From NCBI GenBank assembly GCA_964519835.1, contig CAZFLD010000014.1:5145-69144 (forward strand): 64,000 bases of DNA, written 5' to 3'. Both the position numbers and the translations under genes were made by a program. This document shows positions 34,586 through 43,511 of this stretch, piece after piece. This stretch comes from CAZFLD01 sp964519835. Its GTDB lineage: Bacteria; Spirochaetota; Spirochaetia; DSM-27196; CAZFLD01. A model generated the notes under the pieces. That model was not told where the DNA came from. It was given only the letters and a program-made list of their open reading frames with translations, and searched no databases. Every line of letters starts with the position of its first letter. The first letter of the stretch is position 1.

Positions 34586-35497
34586 CTACTCTCCAGAAGG
34601 TAACCTCGGCAGCCCCGCACTGTTTGCCACCGCATACGCACGGGGGCTCGAGCCGGTGGCCTTGCGAAATGCTCGGTAAAAGCTTGCCGGGGTATTAAAG
34701 CCACACTCGTAGATCACGTCCAAAACCCGGAGCTTGCCGTCCCTTACCAATGGTATTGCCTTTTCGACACGAACCAGCGACAGAAAATCGGAAAATGTTA
34801 CTCCTATCTGTTTGTGGAACCAACTCGAAAAATAGGAGGCGTTCATGGCAAAGTGGTCGGCGACTTCGGGAAGTGTCAGGTGAAGCTGCGAGTGGTGCCG
34901 TATGTAGGATGTTACACGGTTTAAACGCTGCAACTCATTACGATGCCGCGCAGTGTCTTCCGGGTCGAAGGACGGATCAAAGCCTCCGTATCGAAGCAGA
35001 GCAGTAACCAATGTGAGCAGGTTCGACTTGATCATGAGGTCGTAGAGCGGGGGCCGCGTCTGGAACTCGGTTTGAATTTGCCTTACCAAGCCAATGTAGT
35101 ACGTTGCTTCGTCATCGGGGATTCGGACCTTGTTGACGCCGGAGTTCGGCGTGGACAAAAACAGCTCCAGATACTTCACGTCGAATCTATCGTCGCGGTC
35201 GGAGCACACAAGCGATGGGTCGAAGTGCATAACCGTTTCAAAGAGGCGCGAAGGAGCTTTGTATCTAACTCGATGCCGTTCGTCACGCTTGATGACCACA
35301 AAGTCGTTCTTTTCGACCTCGAAGGTTGTATCTTCAACCTCGTACACTCCGCGACCGTCCCGTACGTAAGATATCTCCACAAAGTTGTGCCAGTGGTAGC
35401 GAGGCATGTTGTTCGCGGGACCGGAGGTGTGGATGACTTCGAATGGAAAGCTCTTCTCCCACTGCGTAGGCTTCCGTTCAACAGGCGTCCCGTGCAT
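34586..35497 (-). CDS. AraC-family regulator with cupin N-terminus (2)
   Basis: A paralogue of the downstream AraC protein: YHWHNFVEISYVRDGRGVYEVED in the cupin and SYFSSWFHKQIGVTF, then VLDVIYECGFNTPASFYRAF in the DNA-binding part. The start is placed at the ATG at 35497, which gives 303 residues and the same distance to the cupin as in the other paralogue; the open frame continues 33 codons further upstream, where a small membrane ORF overlaps in another frame. It diverges from the DppC-like gene and is the best candidate for its regulator. Confidence 0.82.
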   Translation of the reverse strand: MHGTPVERKPTQWEKSFPFEVIHTSGPANNMPRYHWHNFVEISYVRDGRGVYEVEDTTFEVEKNDFVVIKRDERHRVRYKAPSRLFETVMHFDPSLVCSDRDDRFDVKYLELFLSTPNSGVNKVRIPDDEATYYIGLVRQIQTEFQTRPPLYDLMIKSNLLTLVTALLRYGGFDPSFDPEDTARHRNELQRLNRVTSYIRHHSQLHLTLPEVADHFAMNASYFSSWFHKQIGVTFSDFLSLVRVEKAIPLVRDGKLRVLDVIYECGFNTPASFYRAFRKATGSSPRAYAVANSAGLPRLPSGE

Positions 35498-35520
35498 GAC
35501 CTCTATGATAGTAACGTCGA

Positions 35521-35655
35521 CTAAACTAGACAATGTGTCTCTCGGCTCCGGCGTTCGGCGAGCGACAGGATCACAAAATGCGACACAGCCGCACAAAGTA
35601 CCGCGATTCCCCCTATCATCGGCGTCGATAGGATGAGAAAAATGTTAAGCCTCAC
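35521..35655 (-). CDS. Possible 44-residue single-pass membrane protein
   Basis: A GTG-started frame reads VRLNIFLILSTPMIGGIA and continues with VLCAAVSHFVILSLAERRSRE, one hydrophobic helix followed by a charged tail. It ends 23 bases before the AraC start at 35497 and would share its transcript. There is no convincing ribosome binding site, so it could be a 3' relic of a permease gene or chance. Confidence 0.3.
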   Translation of the reverse strand: MRLNIFLILSTPMIGGIAVLCAAVSHFVILSLAERRSRETHCLV

Positions 35656-35688
35656 ACCGTTGCGCGTGAAGCTGGGGAGTATCTGTCG

Positions 35689-36921
35689 GTGAAACTGAGA
35701 TTGCCTCGGCTTATTCCAAGCGAAGAGCGGGTTTCTCCAAAAGAGCCAAAAGAGAAGGAGCGGCATTCCGGCCCTGAGGGCGCAGTGAACCCAGTGGATC
35801 CGGATGAGCAGTTTGCGAAAGAGCTCAAAGAGAGAACCGAGCAACTGGCCTACGCCTCGCAATGGCGCCTTATGTGGATCAAGTTCAAGAAACACAAAAT
35901 CGCCCTTGTCGCGGGTGTGATAATCGCCCTTGCCTATTTTCTCGCGATCTTTGCCGACTTTTTTACGCCCTACGACCCCAACCGGCGGTTCACCGACCAC
36001 GCGCTTGTGCAGCCCATGAAGGTGCACTTTGTCGACGAGGGCGGTCAATTCCATCTCAGGCCCTTTGTCTACGACTACGAGAGGCAGAGGGACCCCGACA
36101 CCATGCGTCGATACTACGTAGAGGTGAAAAACGAGCCTCACCAAATCCGTTTTTTTGTCCAGGGCGACGAATATAAACTGCTTGGCTTTATCCCAACGCG
36201 ACTGCGGCTTTTTGGAACCGAGGAGGGGGGGCGAGTGTTCCTCCTCGGCACCGACCAGCAGGGCCGGTGTATGCTCTCGCAGATGGTACACGGCGCAAGG
36301 GTATCACTCTCAATCGGACTGATTGGCGTTACCCTGAGTTTTTTGTTCGGTATCATACTCGGCGGAATCTCGGGATACTTCGGGGGTGTGATTGACCTTC
36401 TTATCCAACGGCTAATCGAGATACTACGGTCGTTTCCCACTCTCCCGCTATGGATGGCGCTGGCGGCGGCTCTGCCCGTCGACTGGCCCGTAATGCGGCT
36501 CTACTTTTTTATAACGCTTATCCTATCGCTGCTCGGCTGGACCACGATGGCAAGAGTGGTTCGGGGCAAATTTCTTTCCCTTCGAGAGGAAGACTACGTT
36601 GCGGCGGCCGACATCGCAGGTGCTTCGCCACGACGAATAATGTTTCGCCATATGCTGCCGTCGTTTTTGAGTCACCTTATCGCGGCGGCCTCGTTGAGCA
36701 TTCCCGGCATGATTCTTGGAGAGACCGCCCTCAGCTTCTTGGGGCTCGGCCTTCGCCGGCCCGCCATCAGCTGGGGCGTATTGCTGCAACAGGCACAAAA
36801 CATCAATGCCGTTGCGCTATCGCCGTGGCTGCTGCTCGCAGTCATCCCTGTTGTGGTGATCGTTTTGGCGTTCAACTTTTTTGGTGATGGAGTTCGAGAC
36901 GCTGCCGATCCCTACAATTGA
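35689..36921 (+). CDS. ABC transporter permease, DppC/OppC type
   Basis: A 410-residue inner-membrane subunit. After a charged cytoplasmic N-terminus there is one membrane helix (IALVAGVIIALAYFLAIFADFF, about residues 67-88), then an extracytoplasmic insert of about 110 residues, LGTDQQGRCMLSQMVHGARVSL, and the usual five-helix core. The coupling loop is EDYVAAADIAGASPRRIMFRHMLP, the EAA motif. The large insert marks a subfamily found with sugar-oligomer importers. GTG start with TGGGGAG upstream. It begins a seven-gene operon whose cognate DppB-like permease lies at the far end. Confidence 0.88.
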   Translation: MKLRLPRLIPSEERVSPKEPKEKERHSGPEGAVNPVDPDEQFAKELKERTEQLAYASQWRLMWIKFKKHKIALVAGVIIALAYFLAIFADFFTPYDPNRRFTDHALVQPMKVHFVDEGGQFHLRPFVYDYERQRDPDTMRRYYVEVKNEPHQIRFFVQGDEYKLLGFIPTRLRLFGTEEGGRVFLLGTDQQGRCMLSQMVHGARVSLSIGLIGVTLSFLFGIILGGISGYFGGVIDLLIQRLIEILRSFPTLPLWMALAAALPVDWPVMRLYFFITLILSLLGWTTMARVVRGKFLSLREEDYVAAADIAGASPRRIMFRHMLPSFLSHLIAAASLSIPGMILGETALSFLGLGLRRPAISWGVLLQQAQNINAVALSPWLLLAVIPVVVIVLAFNFFGDGVRDAADPYN

Positions 36922-36946
36922 CCTTGGAGAAGGACCAAACAAATAC

Positions 36947-37966
36947 ATGAGTGAAAAGTTATTGGAGGTGCGAGACCTTCACGTTTTCTTTCGCACCCAA
37001 CTAGGCGTCGTCAAGGCGGTGGACGGTGTTACCTTCGACGTAGAAAAAGAGAAGACTGTCGGCCTCGTCGGCGAAAGCGGCTGTGGAAAGTCGGTGACCA
37101 GTATGGCCCTGTTACAGCTGGTTGCAAAGCCCGGCAGGATTGATTCCGGCGAAATCGTCTATCACTCTGAAGATGGTGAGGTTGATCTGGCTTCCCTCGA
37201 TTCAAAAAAGAGTAAGCAAATACGTTCTATCCGCGGCACGGACTTTGGCATCGTCTTCCAGGAACCAATGACAAGCTTGAGTGCGATTCACACAATTGGC
37301 AATCAGATCATCGAGCGAATCCTGACCCACGAGCGGAAAGTTTCAAAGGCTGAGGCGCGCGAGCGGGTTATCGAACGCCTCAACGAAGTTGGCTTGCCGC
37401 GTCCCGCGCAACTCATTGATCGTTACACCTTTGAGCTTTCGGGAGGCATGCGGCAGCGGGCTATGATTGCCATGGCACTCGCCTGCAATCCGCGGATGCT
37501 CATCGCCGACGAGCCCACCACCGCCTTGGATGTCACGGTCCAGGCGCAAATCCTGGAACTGATAGATCGACTCAAGTCCGAGCACCATATGTCGGTCTTG
37601 AACATTACTCACGACTTGGGCGTTATTGCAGAGCTCGCCGATATCGTGATTGTGATGTATTTGGGCGTCATCGTGGAGCGGGCAACCGTGGAGCAGATCT
37701 TCGAGAACCCACTTCATCCGTATACAAAGGCGCTTATGCGTTCCATCCCCTCGGCGAACGATGCCAAAAAAGGCGCATTGGCGGAGATTAAGGGCTCGGT
37801 TCCGAGTCCATACCTTCGGCCCAAGGGCTGTCGTTTTGGCCCCCGCTGTGAGTTTTTTATGAAGGGGCTCTGTGATAGAGAGGAGCCGGAGTTGTACACA
37901 CCACAGAGCGGTCACGACGTTCGATGTTATCTCTACACGGAAGAGGGTCGACAGTATGGCAAGTGA
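36947..37966 (+). CDS. ABC transporter ATPase, DppD/OppD type
   Basis: A 339-residue cytoplasmic ATPase. Walker A is GESGCGKS, the Q-loop lies in VFQEPM, the signature is LSGGMRQR and Walker B is LIADEPT with the catalytic Glu. The C-terminal OppD/DppD extension (LHPYTKALMRSIP, then CRFGPRCEFFMKGLCDREEPEL) is complete. The ATG at 36947 follows a GGAGAAGGA; the open frame upstream overlaps the permease. It pairs with the DppF-like ATPase next door and energises uptake of oligosaccharides or peptides. Confidence 0.92.
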   Translation: MSEKLLEVRDLHVFFRTQLGVVKAVDGVTFDVEKEKTVGLVGESGCGKSVTSMALLQLVAKPGRIDSGEIVYHSEDGEVDLASLDSKKSKQIRSIRGTDFGIVFQEPMTSLSAIHTIGNQIIERILTHERKVSKAEARERVIERLNEVGLPRPAQLIDRYTFELSGGMRQRAMIAMALACNPRMLIADEPTTALDVTVQAQILELIDRLKSEHHMSVLNITHDLGVIAELADIVIVMYLGVIVERATVEQIFENPLHPYTKALMRSIPSANDAKKGALAEIKGSVPSPYLRPKGCRFGPRCEFFMKGLCDREEPELYTPQSGHDVRCYLYTEEGRQYGK

Positions 37967-38972
37967 TCAAGTCGTCCTCGAGACAAGAGAGCTCAAGACG
38001 CACTTTCCGATTAAGTCCGGCGTGTTTAAGCGGGTGGTTGGCCACGTCAAGGCCGTCGACGGAGTTAGCCTCAAGCTTCATGAGAACGAGACGCTTGGTG
38101 TTGTTGGTGAAAGCGGCTGCGGAAAGACCTCGCTTCTCAAGACCATCATACGCATTGTAAGCCCCGCCGCCGGCGAGATTCTGTTTCGCCAAGACGGCGA
38201 TCTCGTCGACATCGCGCAAATGGAAAAACCGGAGCTGCGAAAGATTCGTCGCTCGATGCAGATGATCTTTCAGGATCCGTACTCATCTCTTAATCCTCGT
38301 ATTCCCATCTGGGAGGTCATAGGCGAACCCTTGATGGTACACAACATCCTCAAGGGAGATGAGCTCCGGGCTCGTGTCGAAGAGCTTTTGATTCAGGTTG
38401 GTCTTGACTCCTCCTACATGCAGCGCTACCCCCACGCCTTTAGCGGTGGACAGCGACAGCGGATAGGGGTCGCGCGAGCCTTGGCGTTGAATCCCAAGGT
38501 CATTCTTTGCGACGAGCCAACCTCCGCGCTTGATGTATCCGTGCAGGCACAGATCCTGAACCTTATGGTTCGCCTTCAAACGGAGTATAACCTCTCCTAT
38601 CTCTTTATCTCCCACGATCTCGGGGTCATCAAGCTCATTTCCGACCGGGTGGCGGTGATGTACGTCGGCAACGTTGTTGAGTCTGCGGATACTCGGGAGC
38701 TATTTCAGAATCCGCGCCATCCTTATACCGAAGCACTTCTGTCGGCGGTCCCACAACCGGACCCACGGCATAAAAGCCGACGCATCCTTGTTGAAGGCGA
38801 CGTCGCGGACCCTGCCAACGTCCCCAAAGGATGCCCTTTTCATCAACGGTGCCGCTATGTTCAAGATATCTGCCGTACGGAGAAGCCTCCACTTGTTCCC
38901 GTAAAGGGAGACCAACGACACCTGTCTGCATGCCATTTTAGCGAAACCCTCGAACTCGAGAGTTTTGGCTGA
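37956..38972 (+). CDS. ABC transporter ATPase, DppF/OppF type
   Basis: A 338-residue second ATPase of the importer. Walker A is GESGCGKT, the Q-loop is in IFQDPYSSLNPR (the OppF hallmark), signature FSGGQRQR, Walker B ILCDEPT. The C-terminal CPFHQRC segment is the usual extension. The ATG at 37956 lies inside the end of the DppD-like gene (11-base overlap) after GAAGAGGG. Together the two ATPases form the heterodimer of a Dpp/Opp-type importer. Confidence 0.92.
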   Translation: MASDQVVLETRELKTHFPIKSGVFKRVVGHVKAVDGVSLKLHENETLGVVGESGCGKTSLLKTIIRIVSPAAGEILFRQDGDLVDIAQMEKPELRKIRRSMQMIFQDPYSSLNPRIPIWEVIGEPLMVHNILKGDELRARVEELLIQVGLDSSYMQRYPHAFSGGQRQRIGVARALALNPKVILCDEPTSALDVSVQAQILNLMVRLQTEYNLSYLFISHDLGVIKLISDRVAVMYVGNVVESADTRELFQNPRHPYTEALLSAVPQPDPRHKSRRILVEGDVADPANVPKGCPFHQRCRYVQDICRTEKPPLVPVKGDQRHLSACHFSETLELESFG

Positions 38973-38988
38973 GTTCTAGGGGACATCC

Positions 38989-40335
38989 ATGCCGGTAAAG
39001 ATTGCAATTGTAGGCGCCGGGAGCGCCACCTTTTCCCTAAGCCTCGTGCGGGATCTCTGCCTCACCCCGAGCCTGTCCGACAGCCTCATCCACATGATGG
39101 ACGTCGACGAGTCGCGCCTGGATGGGGTGCACCGTCTTGCCGAGCGCTACTCCCAGGAGCTCGGAAACAAGCTCGACATAAAAAAGACGACCGATAGAGT
39201 CGAGTGCATCACCGACGCGGACTTTGTTATTCACACTGCCTTAGGCCCCGGTCTATACCGGCTTGTTGAGGGCTGGCAAGTCGCCTTTCGCCACGGCTAT
39301 CGATTCGGCGGTAGCTTGCACATCGTCCATGACGAGGCGTTTTGGATTAACTATCACCAATTGGTCTTGATGGAGAGCATTGCCCACGATGTAGCAAAAC
39401 ACTGCCCCAATGCATGGTACGTGCTTGTCGCCAATCCGGTCCTCGCCGGAATGACGTATCTCGCTCGCAAGTACCCTGAGCTCAAGACCGTCGGCTTGTG
39501 TCATGGCTACAGCGGGGTGCTCAGACTGGCGGAAGAGCTGGGCTTGGATTCTGCAGAGATCAGCTACGACATCCCGGGGGTAAACCACTTTGTCTGGTTA
39601 ACCAGATTCGAGCACAACGGCAAAAACGCCTACCCCGTTCTTGATCGCTGGATAGATCAGCAGTCGGAGGAACACTTCGCAAGCTGTCCCGCGAGCAGTC
39701 ATATGGGACCAAAGGCAATCGACTTGTACAAACGCTTTGGGGTCTTCCCCATAGGCGATACCGGCAATCCCGGCGGCGGTTCGTGGGGCTACTGGTACCA
39801 CGCGGATACCGCCGCCGAGCAACGATGGAACGAGGATCCCTGGAACTGGTATCGGAAGATGATCATAAACGGAAACGATAGAGTCGATCGGATCAACAGA
39901 GTCGCCGCGGACCAATCGGTGAAGGTCATCGAGGAGTTCGGCTCGGGCAAATCCCACGAAGTCATGGTTCCGCTTGTGGAGTGCCTTGCCGGCTACGGCG
40001 AACAGGAGCTGATCGTCAATGTCGCGAACTCAGGTGGTTTTGTGGAGGGCGTCCCCACGGACTTTGAAGTCGAGGTTCCCGCCATTGTAAACAGCAGCGG
40101 CATTTACCCGCGCCGCCCAAAGCAGCTTCCGAGTGAGCTGCAGCACTTTCTGCAACGGGACCGAGTTGCTCCGGTGGAGCTGGAGCTCGCCGCCTACGAG
40201 AATGGTCGCAAGGACTATTTGGTGGAGCTCGTGCTGATGGACCCCTGGACCCGGACCGCGGAGCAGGCGGGGTCGCTTGTTGAGGAGATTCTAAATATTC
40301 CTTACCACGAGCCGATGAAACGGCACTATCGATAG
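38989..40335 (+). CDS. Glycoside hydrolase family 4, alpha-glucuronidase-like
   Basis: A 448-residue NAD- and metal-dependent glycosidase. The dinucleotide loop is GAGSATFS at 9-16; the substrate and metal residues are N149 (ANPV), C171-H172-G173 and H200 (GVNHF). In GH4 the residues after the active Cys sort the subfamilies, and CHG is the pattern of alpha-glucuronidases; alpha-galacturonidase is an alternative. GH4 enzymes oxidise C3, eliminate the glycosidic bond and reduce again. The gene follows the ATPase by 16 bases and probably hydrolyses the imported oligosaccharide in the cytoplasm. Confidence 0.85.
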   Translation: MPVKIAIVGAGSATFSLSLVRDLCLTPSLSDSLIHMMDVDESRLDGVHRLAERYSQELGNKLDIKKTTDRVECITDADFVIHTALGPGLYRLVEGWQVAFRHGYRFGGSLHIVHDEAFWINYHQLVLMESIAHDVAKHCPNAWYVLVANPVLAGMTYLARKYPELKTVGLCHGYSGVLRLAEELGLDSAEISYDIPGVNHFVWLTRFEHNGKNAYPVLDRWIDQQSEEHFASCPASSHMGPKAIDLYKRFGVFPIGDTGNPGGGSWGYWYHADTAAEQRWNEDPWNWYRKMIINGNDRVDRINRVAADQSVKVIEEFGSGKSHEVMVPLVECLAGYGEQELIVNVANSGGFVEGVPTDFEVEVPAIVNSSGIYPRRPKQLPSELQHFLQRDRVAPVELELAAYENGRKDYLVELVLMDPWTRTAEQAGSLVEEILNIPYHEPMKRHYR

Positions 40336-40407
40336 GACTATGGCAAACAGAAACAACATCGTTGCCGGTGGTTCGGCCAATCCGGGTGCCGGTCTGGGGA
40401 ATGGCCG

Positions 40408-41394
40408 ATGAGAGTCGCGGTGATTGGCTGCGGTGGCCACTCGAGGCAGCATGGCGGAGCGCTCCGAGGACTCGCGGAGCTCGGATACGACGTAGACCTC
40501 GCCGCCGTCTGTGATCTGGACGCGGACCGGGCCGAGGCATATCGCGCCGACTATTCTTTCGCCGCCGCTTATACCGACATGCATCGGATGGTGGCGGCGG
40601 TTCAGCCTGAGGCCTTGGTGCTGGAAACCCCGATGGCGCTCAATGTCCCGTTGGCGCTGAAGATGCTTTGCTATCGGATTCCGCTTCTGGTGGAAAAGCC
40701 GCCGGGGCAAAGCGAGCAGGAAACACGAGAGCTGGCCAGGGAAGCCGAGGCGGCGGGTGTACGTGTGATGGTCTCCTTTGATCGGCGCTTTGATCACGCC
40801 GCCACCGTGGCCAAGAGTTGGCTCGAGACTGCGAGCTTATCGCCCCTTTTTGCTGAGGCGCGAATGCTACGCAAGGGACGAAGTGAGAAGGCGTTTGTTC
40901 AAAATACCGGCATCCACCTCATCGACCTGATTCACTTTCTTGTCGGCTACACCACCGAAGTGCATGCACACGCGGTTTCCGGTGATCGCAACGGTACCGC
41001 CGCAGTGGGCCGGCTGAACTCACAACGGGGCTGCGTCACAAGCTTTGCTATCCTTCCCGACGTCGGGACGGAAGCGGAGTCGGTTGTGATACACGGCAAC
41101 GGGTTCTCGCTGTTTTTGGACCGAATGCGCGGGTCGCTCGAGGTGTTCCGAGCGGGCGAGCGTGTCGCAAACGTGGATCCACCTTCAGAAGGCCCATCCG
41201 CCCAGACGCATGAAAACGAGATGCGTACCTTTTTCGATTGCCTGCGCGACAACGTCCCGTTTCCGTCGACGCTTGAAGACGGCATGGCCGCCGTGCGAGT
41301 CACGGGGCTCATCGCTGGACAGATTGCCGCCGACGCCGGGGCCGGTGCCGTCTCTGTCGGTTCCTGCGGGGGCCAGGACTATCAGAATCCCTGA
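40408..41394 (+). CDS. Gfo/Idh/MocA-family oxidoreductase
   Basis: A 328-residue dehydrogenase with IGCGGHSRQH near residue 7 (cofactor loop), VEKPPG near 97 (family EKP motif) and NTGIHLIDLIHFL near 171 bearing the catalytic-type His. It lies between the GH4 gene and the solute-binding protein on the same strand, so it probably oxidises a monosaccharide released by the GH4 enzyme. The ATG is preceded by a weak GGGGAATGG. It is not specially close to the Gfo/Idh proteins at 13.2 and 62.4 kb. Confidence 0.85.
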   Translation: MRVAVIGCGGHSRQHGGALRGLAELGYDVDLAAVCDLDADRAEAYRADYSFAAAYTDMHRMVAAVQPEALVLETPMALNVPLALKMLCYRIPLLVEKPPGQSEQETRELAREAEAAGVRVMVSFDRRFDHAATVAKSWLETASLSPLFAEARMLRKGRSEKAFVQNTGIHLIDLIHFLVGYTTEVHAHAVSGDRNGTAAVGRLNSQRGCVTSFAILPDVGTEAESVVIHGNGFSLFLDRMRGSLEVFRAGERVANVDPPSEGPSAQTHENEMRTFFDCLRDNVPFPSTLEDGMAAVRVTGLIAGQIAADAGAGAVSVGSCGGQDYQNP

Positions 41395-41485
41395 GCATCA
41401 CAAAAAACGGAACGACGACGCAAATCAGTGCAATTCGTGTTGTGCGTTCCGCTCGTACCATACAACCATTATGAAGGAGGCTTCT

Positions 41486-43408
41486 ATGAAACGAGGCATA
41501 TTGTTTTCTTTGGTGATGATGCTCGTCCTCTCCGTGGCGTTGTTCGCCGGTGGACAGGCCGAGCCCGACGACGGTCCATCCGGGGATATCGACCTTTCGC
41601 AGAAAGAGGCACCGGCACTGGCGGAGAAGGTCGCAAACGGCGAGCTACCGCCGCTTGAGGAGCGGCTGCCCGCCGAACCGCTTGTCGTCGAGGTAGATGA
41701 GCTCGGTCGTTACGGTGGAACGTTGTACATCGGTGTTACCGGCAGTGGCCAGGACACGGTGAGCGAGAGCTCTCAATTCTTGGTCTTTAGTCCGGACCAC
41801 TCCCAGCGGCTCCCGAATCTCGCAAAGGAAATCGAAGCTTCGACCGATATGCGCCGGTTTACGATTCGCCTGCGGGAAGGTGTCAAATGGTCTGACGGTG
41901 TACCGTTTACCACCGAAGACATCAGGTTTGTGGTTGAAGAGGTGCTCTTAACCGACCTGATTCCGGTTGGTATCGTACTCGGAGGCGGTGTTACTCCGAC
42001 TCTGGAAATAGTGGACGACTACACTATTACGTTTGTCTACGAAGAGCCAAATTCTCGCTTTATGGACGACATGGCTGCTTGGCAGAGCCGCTGGCTCTAT
42101 ACGTCCCCCGCCCACTACTTCAAGACCTTCCACCCAGACTACGTCGGTGAAGAGACGGCAGCGGAGATGGCCGAGGAAGCGGGCTTTTCCGATGTCGGTG
42201 CTTTTTTTCGTGCAACAAGTGACGTAAACGAAGAAAACACCGTAGTCGGCAAGCCTACTTTGGCACCGTGGATGCTTGTAGAACCACGACCCAACGATCC
42301 CATGGTGCATGAAAGAAACCCCTACTTCTGGGCGGTAGACCAAGAGGGGCGCCAGCTTCCCTACGTAGACAGGGTGGTGCATCCGCTCTACGGTAGCCCT
42401 GACGTTCTTATGCTTTCCGTCATCGCCGGTGATGTTGACTACACGTACCGTGCTCGGGCAACAGATCTGCCGCTACTCCTAGAGAACGCCGAGCAGGGCG
42501 GCTACGTTGTGCAACGATGGACCAACCCCCTCGACAGTGCCGAAACCGTTCAGTTCAACAGATCGCACCCGAATCCTGCGTATAGGGAACTTGTCAATAA
42601 TCCGAATTGGATGATCGCCATGTCCCACGCTATTGATCGGGAGCAGATTAACGAGCTTGTGTATCAGGGACTGTCACCGGGACCGACTCAGGCCGCCCCA
42701 ATCGAGGAATCACTGTTCTACGATGAAGAGCTGAGGAGCCAGTACCTCGAGTACAATCCCGAGCGGAGTGTGGAGCTTCTTGAAGAGTTGGGTCTAACTC
42801 GAGGAGGTGACGGCTACTTTGACTATGCCAACGGCAACGACTTGAGTGTCACCTTCCTGATTGCGGGGGGAACCGAAAACTTCGAGGCGGTTGCCGAGTT
42901 GGTTGTGGATTACTTAAACGATGTCGGCATCAAGAGCAACACTCGTATTCTCGAGCGGTCGGTCTTCTTCCAGGTGTTTGAGTCCAATTCGGAGGAGTTC
43001 TACGCCACGGTCTTCTACGGTTCCGACGGCCTGACCCCGTACGGCGATCCCCGCCACCTGGTTGCACGTTCTGTCTCGACCAACCCCTACGGCATTGGCT
43101 GGACAATCTGGTACCAGACCGGTCGTAATGCTGTCGGTGCCGTCGAGCCGCCCCAAAGCATGAAGGATGTGTATGAGCTTTGGGACGAGATGCAAAGCAC
43201 CGCCGATGAGGACGCCCAGCTTGCAATCTCCGAACAGATCATCGAGATTGCAAAAGAGAACGTCTGGGTGCTTGGTACGGTTGTACCGCCTCCGGTTCCG
43301 ATGCCCTACAGTACCAGCTTGAGGAATATACCGGAGACCGGCGGCGTGTACCGGTGGAATACTCGAAACAGTGTGCAGCGGGCCTTCACGTGGTGGCTGG
43401 ACGAGTAG
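41486..43408 (+). CDS. Extracellular solute-binding protein, family 5 (Dpp/Opp type)
   Basis: A 640-residue exported binding protein. The leader MKRGILFSLVMMLVLSVALF ends at AGGQAE, a spirochaete-style site without a lipobox Cys. The family 5 signature lies in FTIRLREGVKWSDGVPFTTEDI near residue 130. The start ATG has a perfect AAGGAGG five bases upstream, which argues for strong translation; the long open frame to the left is not used. The large size and the acidic linker (PPLEERLPAEP) resemble sugar-oligomer-binding members of the family. It gives the importer at 35.7-44.5 kb its specificity. Confidence 0.92.
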   Translation: MKRGILFSLVMMLVLSVALFAGGQAEPDDGPSGDIDLSQKEAPALAEKVANGELPPLEERLPAEPLVVEVDELGRYGGTLYIGVTGSGQDTVSESSQFLVFSPDHSQRLPNLAKEIEASTDMRRFTIRLREGVKWSDGVPFTTEDIRFVVEEVLLTDLIPVGIVLGGGVTPTLEIVDDYTITFVYEEPNSRFMDDMAAWQSRWLYTSPAHYFKTFHPDYVGEETAAEMAEEAGFSDVGAFFRATSDVNEENTVVGKPTLAPWMLVEPRPNDPMVHERNPYFWAVDQEGRQLPYVDRVVHPLYGSPDVLMLSVIAGDVDYTYRARATDLPLLLENAEQGGYVVQRWTNPLDSAETVQFNRSHPNPAYRELVNNPNWMIAMSHAIDREQINELVYQGLSPGPTQAAPIEESLFYDEELRSQYLEYNPERSVELLEELGLTRGGDGYFDYANGNDLSVTFLIAGGTENFEAVAELVVDYLNDVGIKSNTRILERSVFFQVFESNSEEFYATVFYGSDGLTPYGDPRHLVARSVSTNPYGIGWTIWYQTGRNAVGAVEPPQSMKDVYELWDEMQSTADEDAQLAISEQIIEIAKENVWVLGTVVPPPVPMPYSTSLRNIPETGGVYRWNTRNSVQRAFTWWLDE

Positions 43409-43452
43409 CCCCCTACAGAAAGTGACTATTGCTTGACTGTTAGCCCACTTGT

Positions 43453-43480
43453 GGTCGTCCTGCCTTCGGGCAGGGCGACC
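43453..43480 (+). terminator. Strong intercistronic hairpin between binding protein and permease
   Basis: A 12-bp stem with one G-T wobble (43453-43464 with 43469-43480) closed by a TTCG tetraloop, followed by GTTTAATA. Position and strength fit a processing or attenuation element that lets the binding-protein mRNA accumulate above the permease message. Confidence 0.7.
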
Positions 43481-43511
43481 GTTTAATACTCCGAGGAAAC
43501 GGGGAACAACG

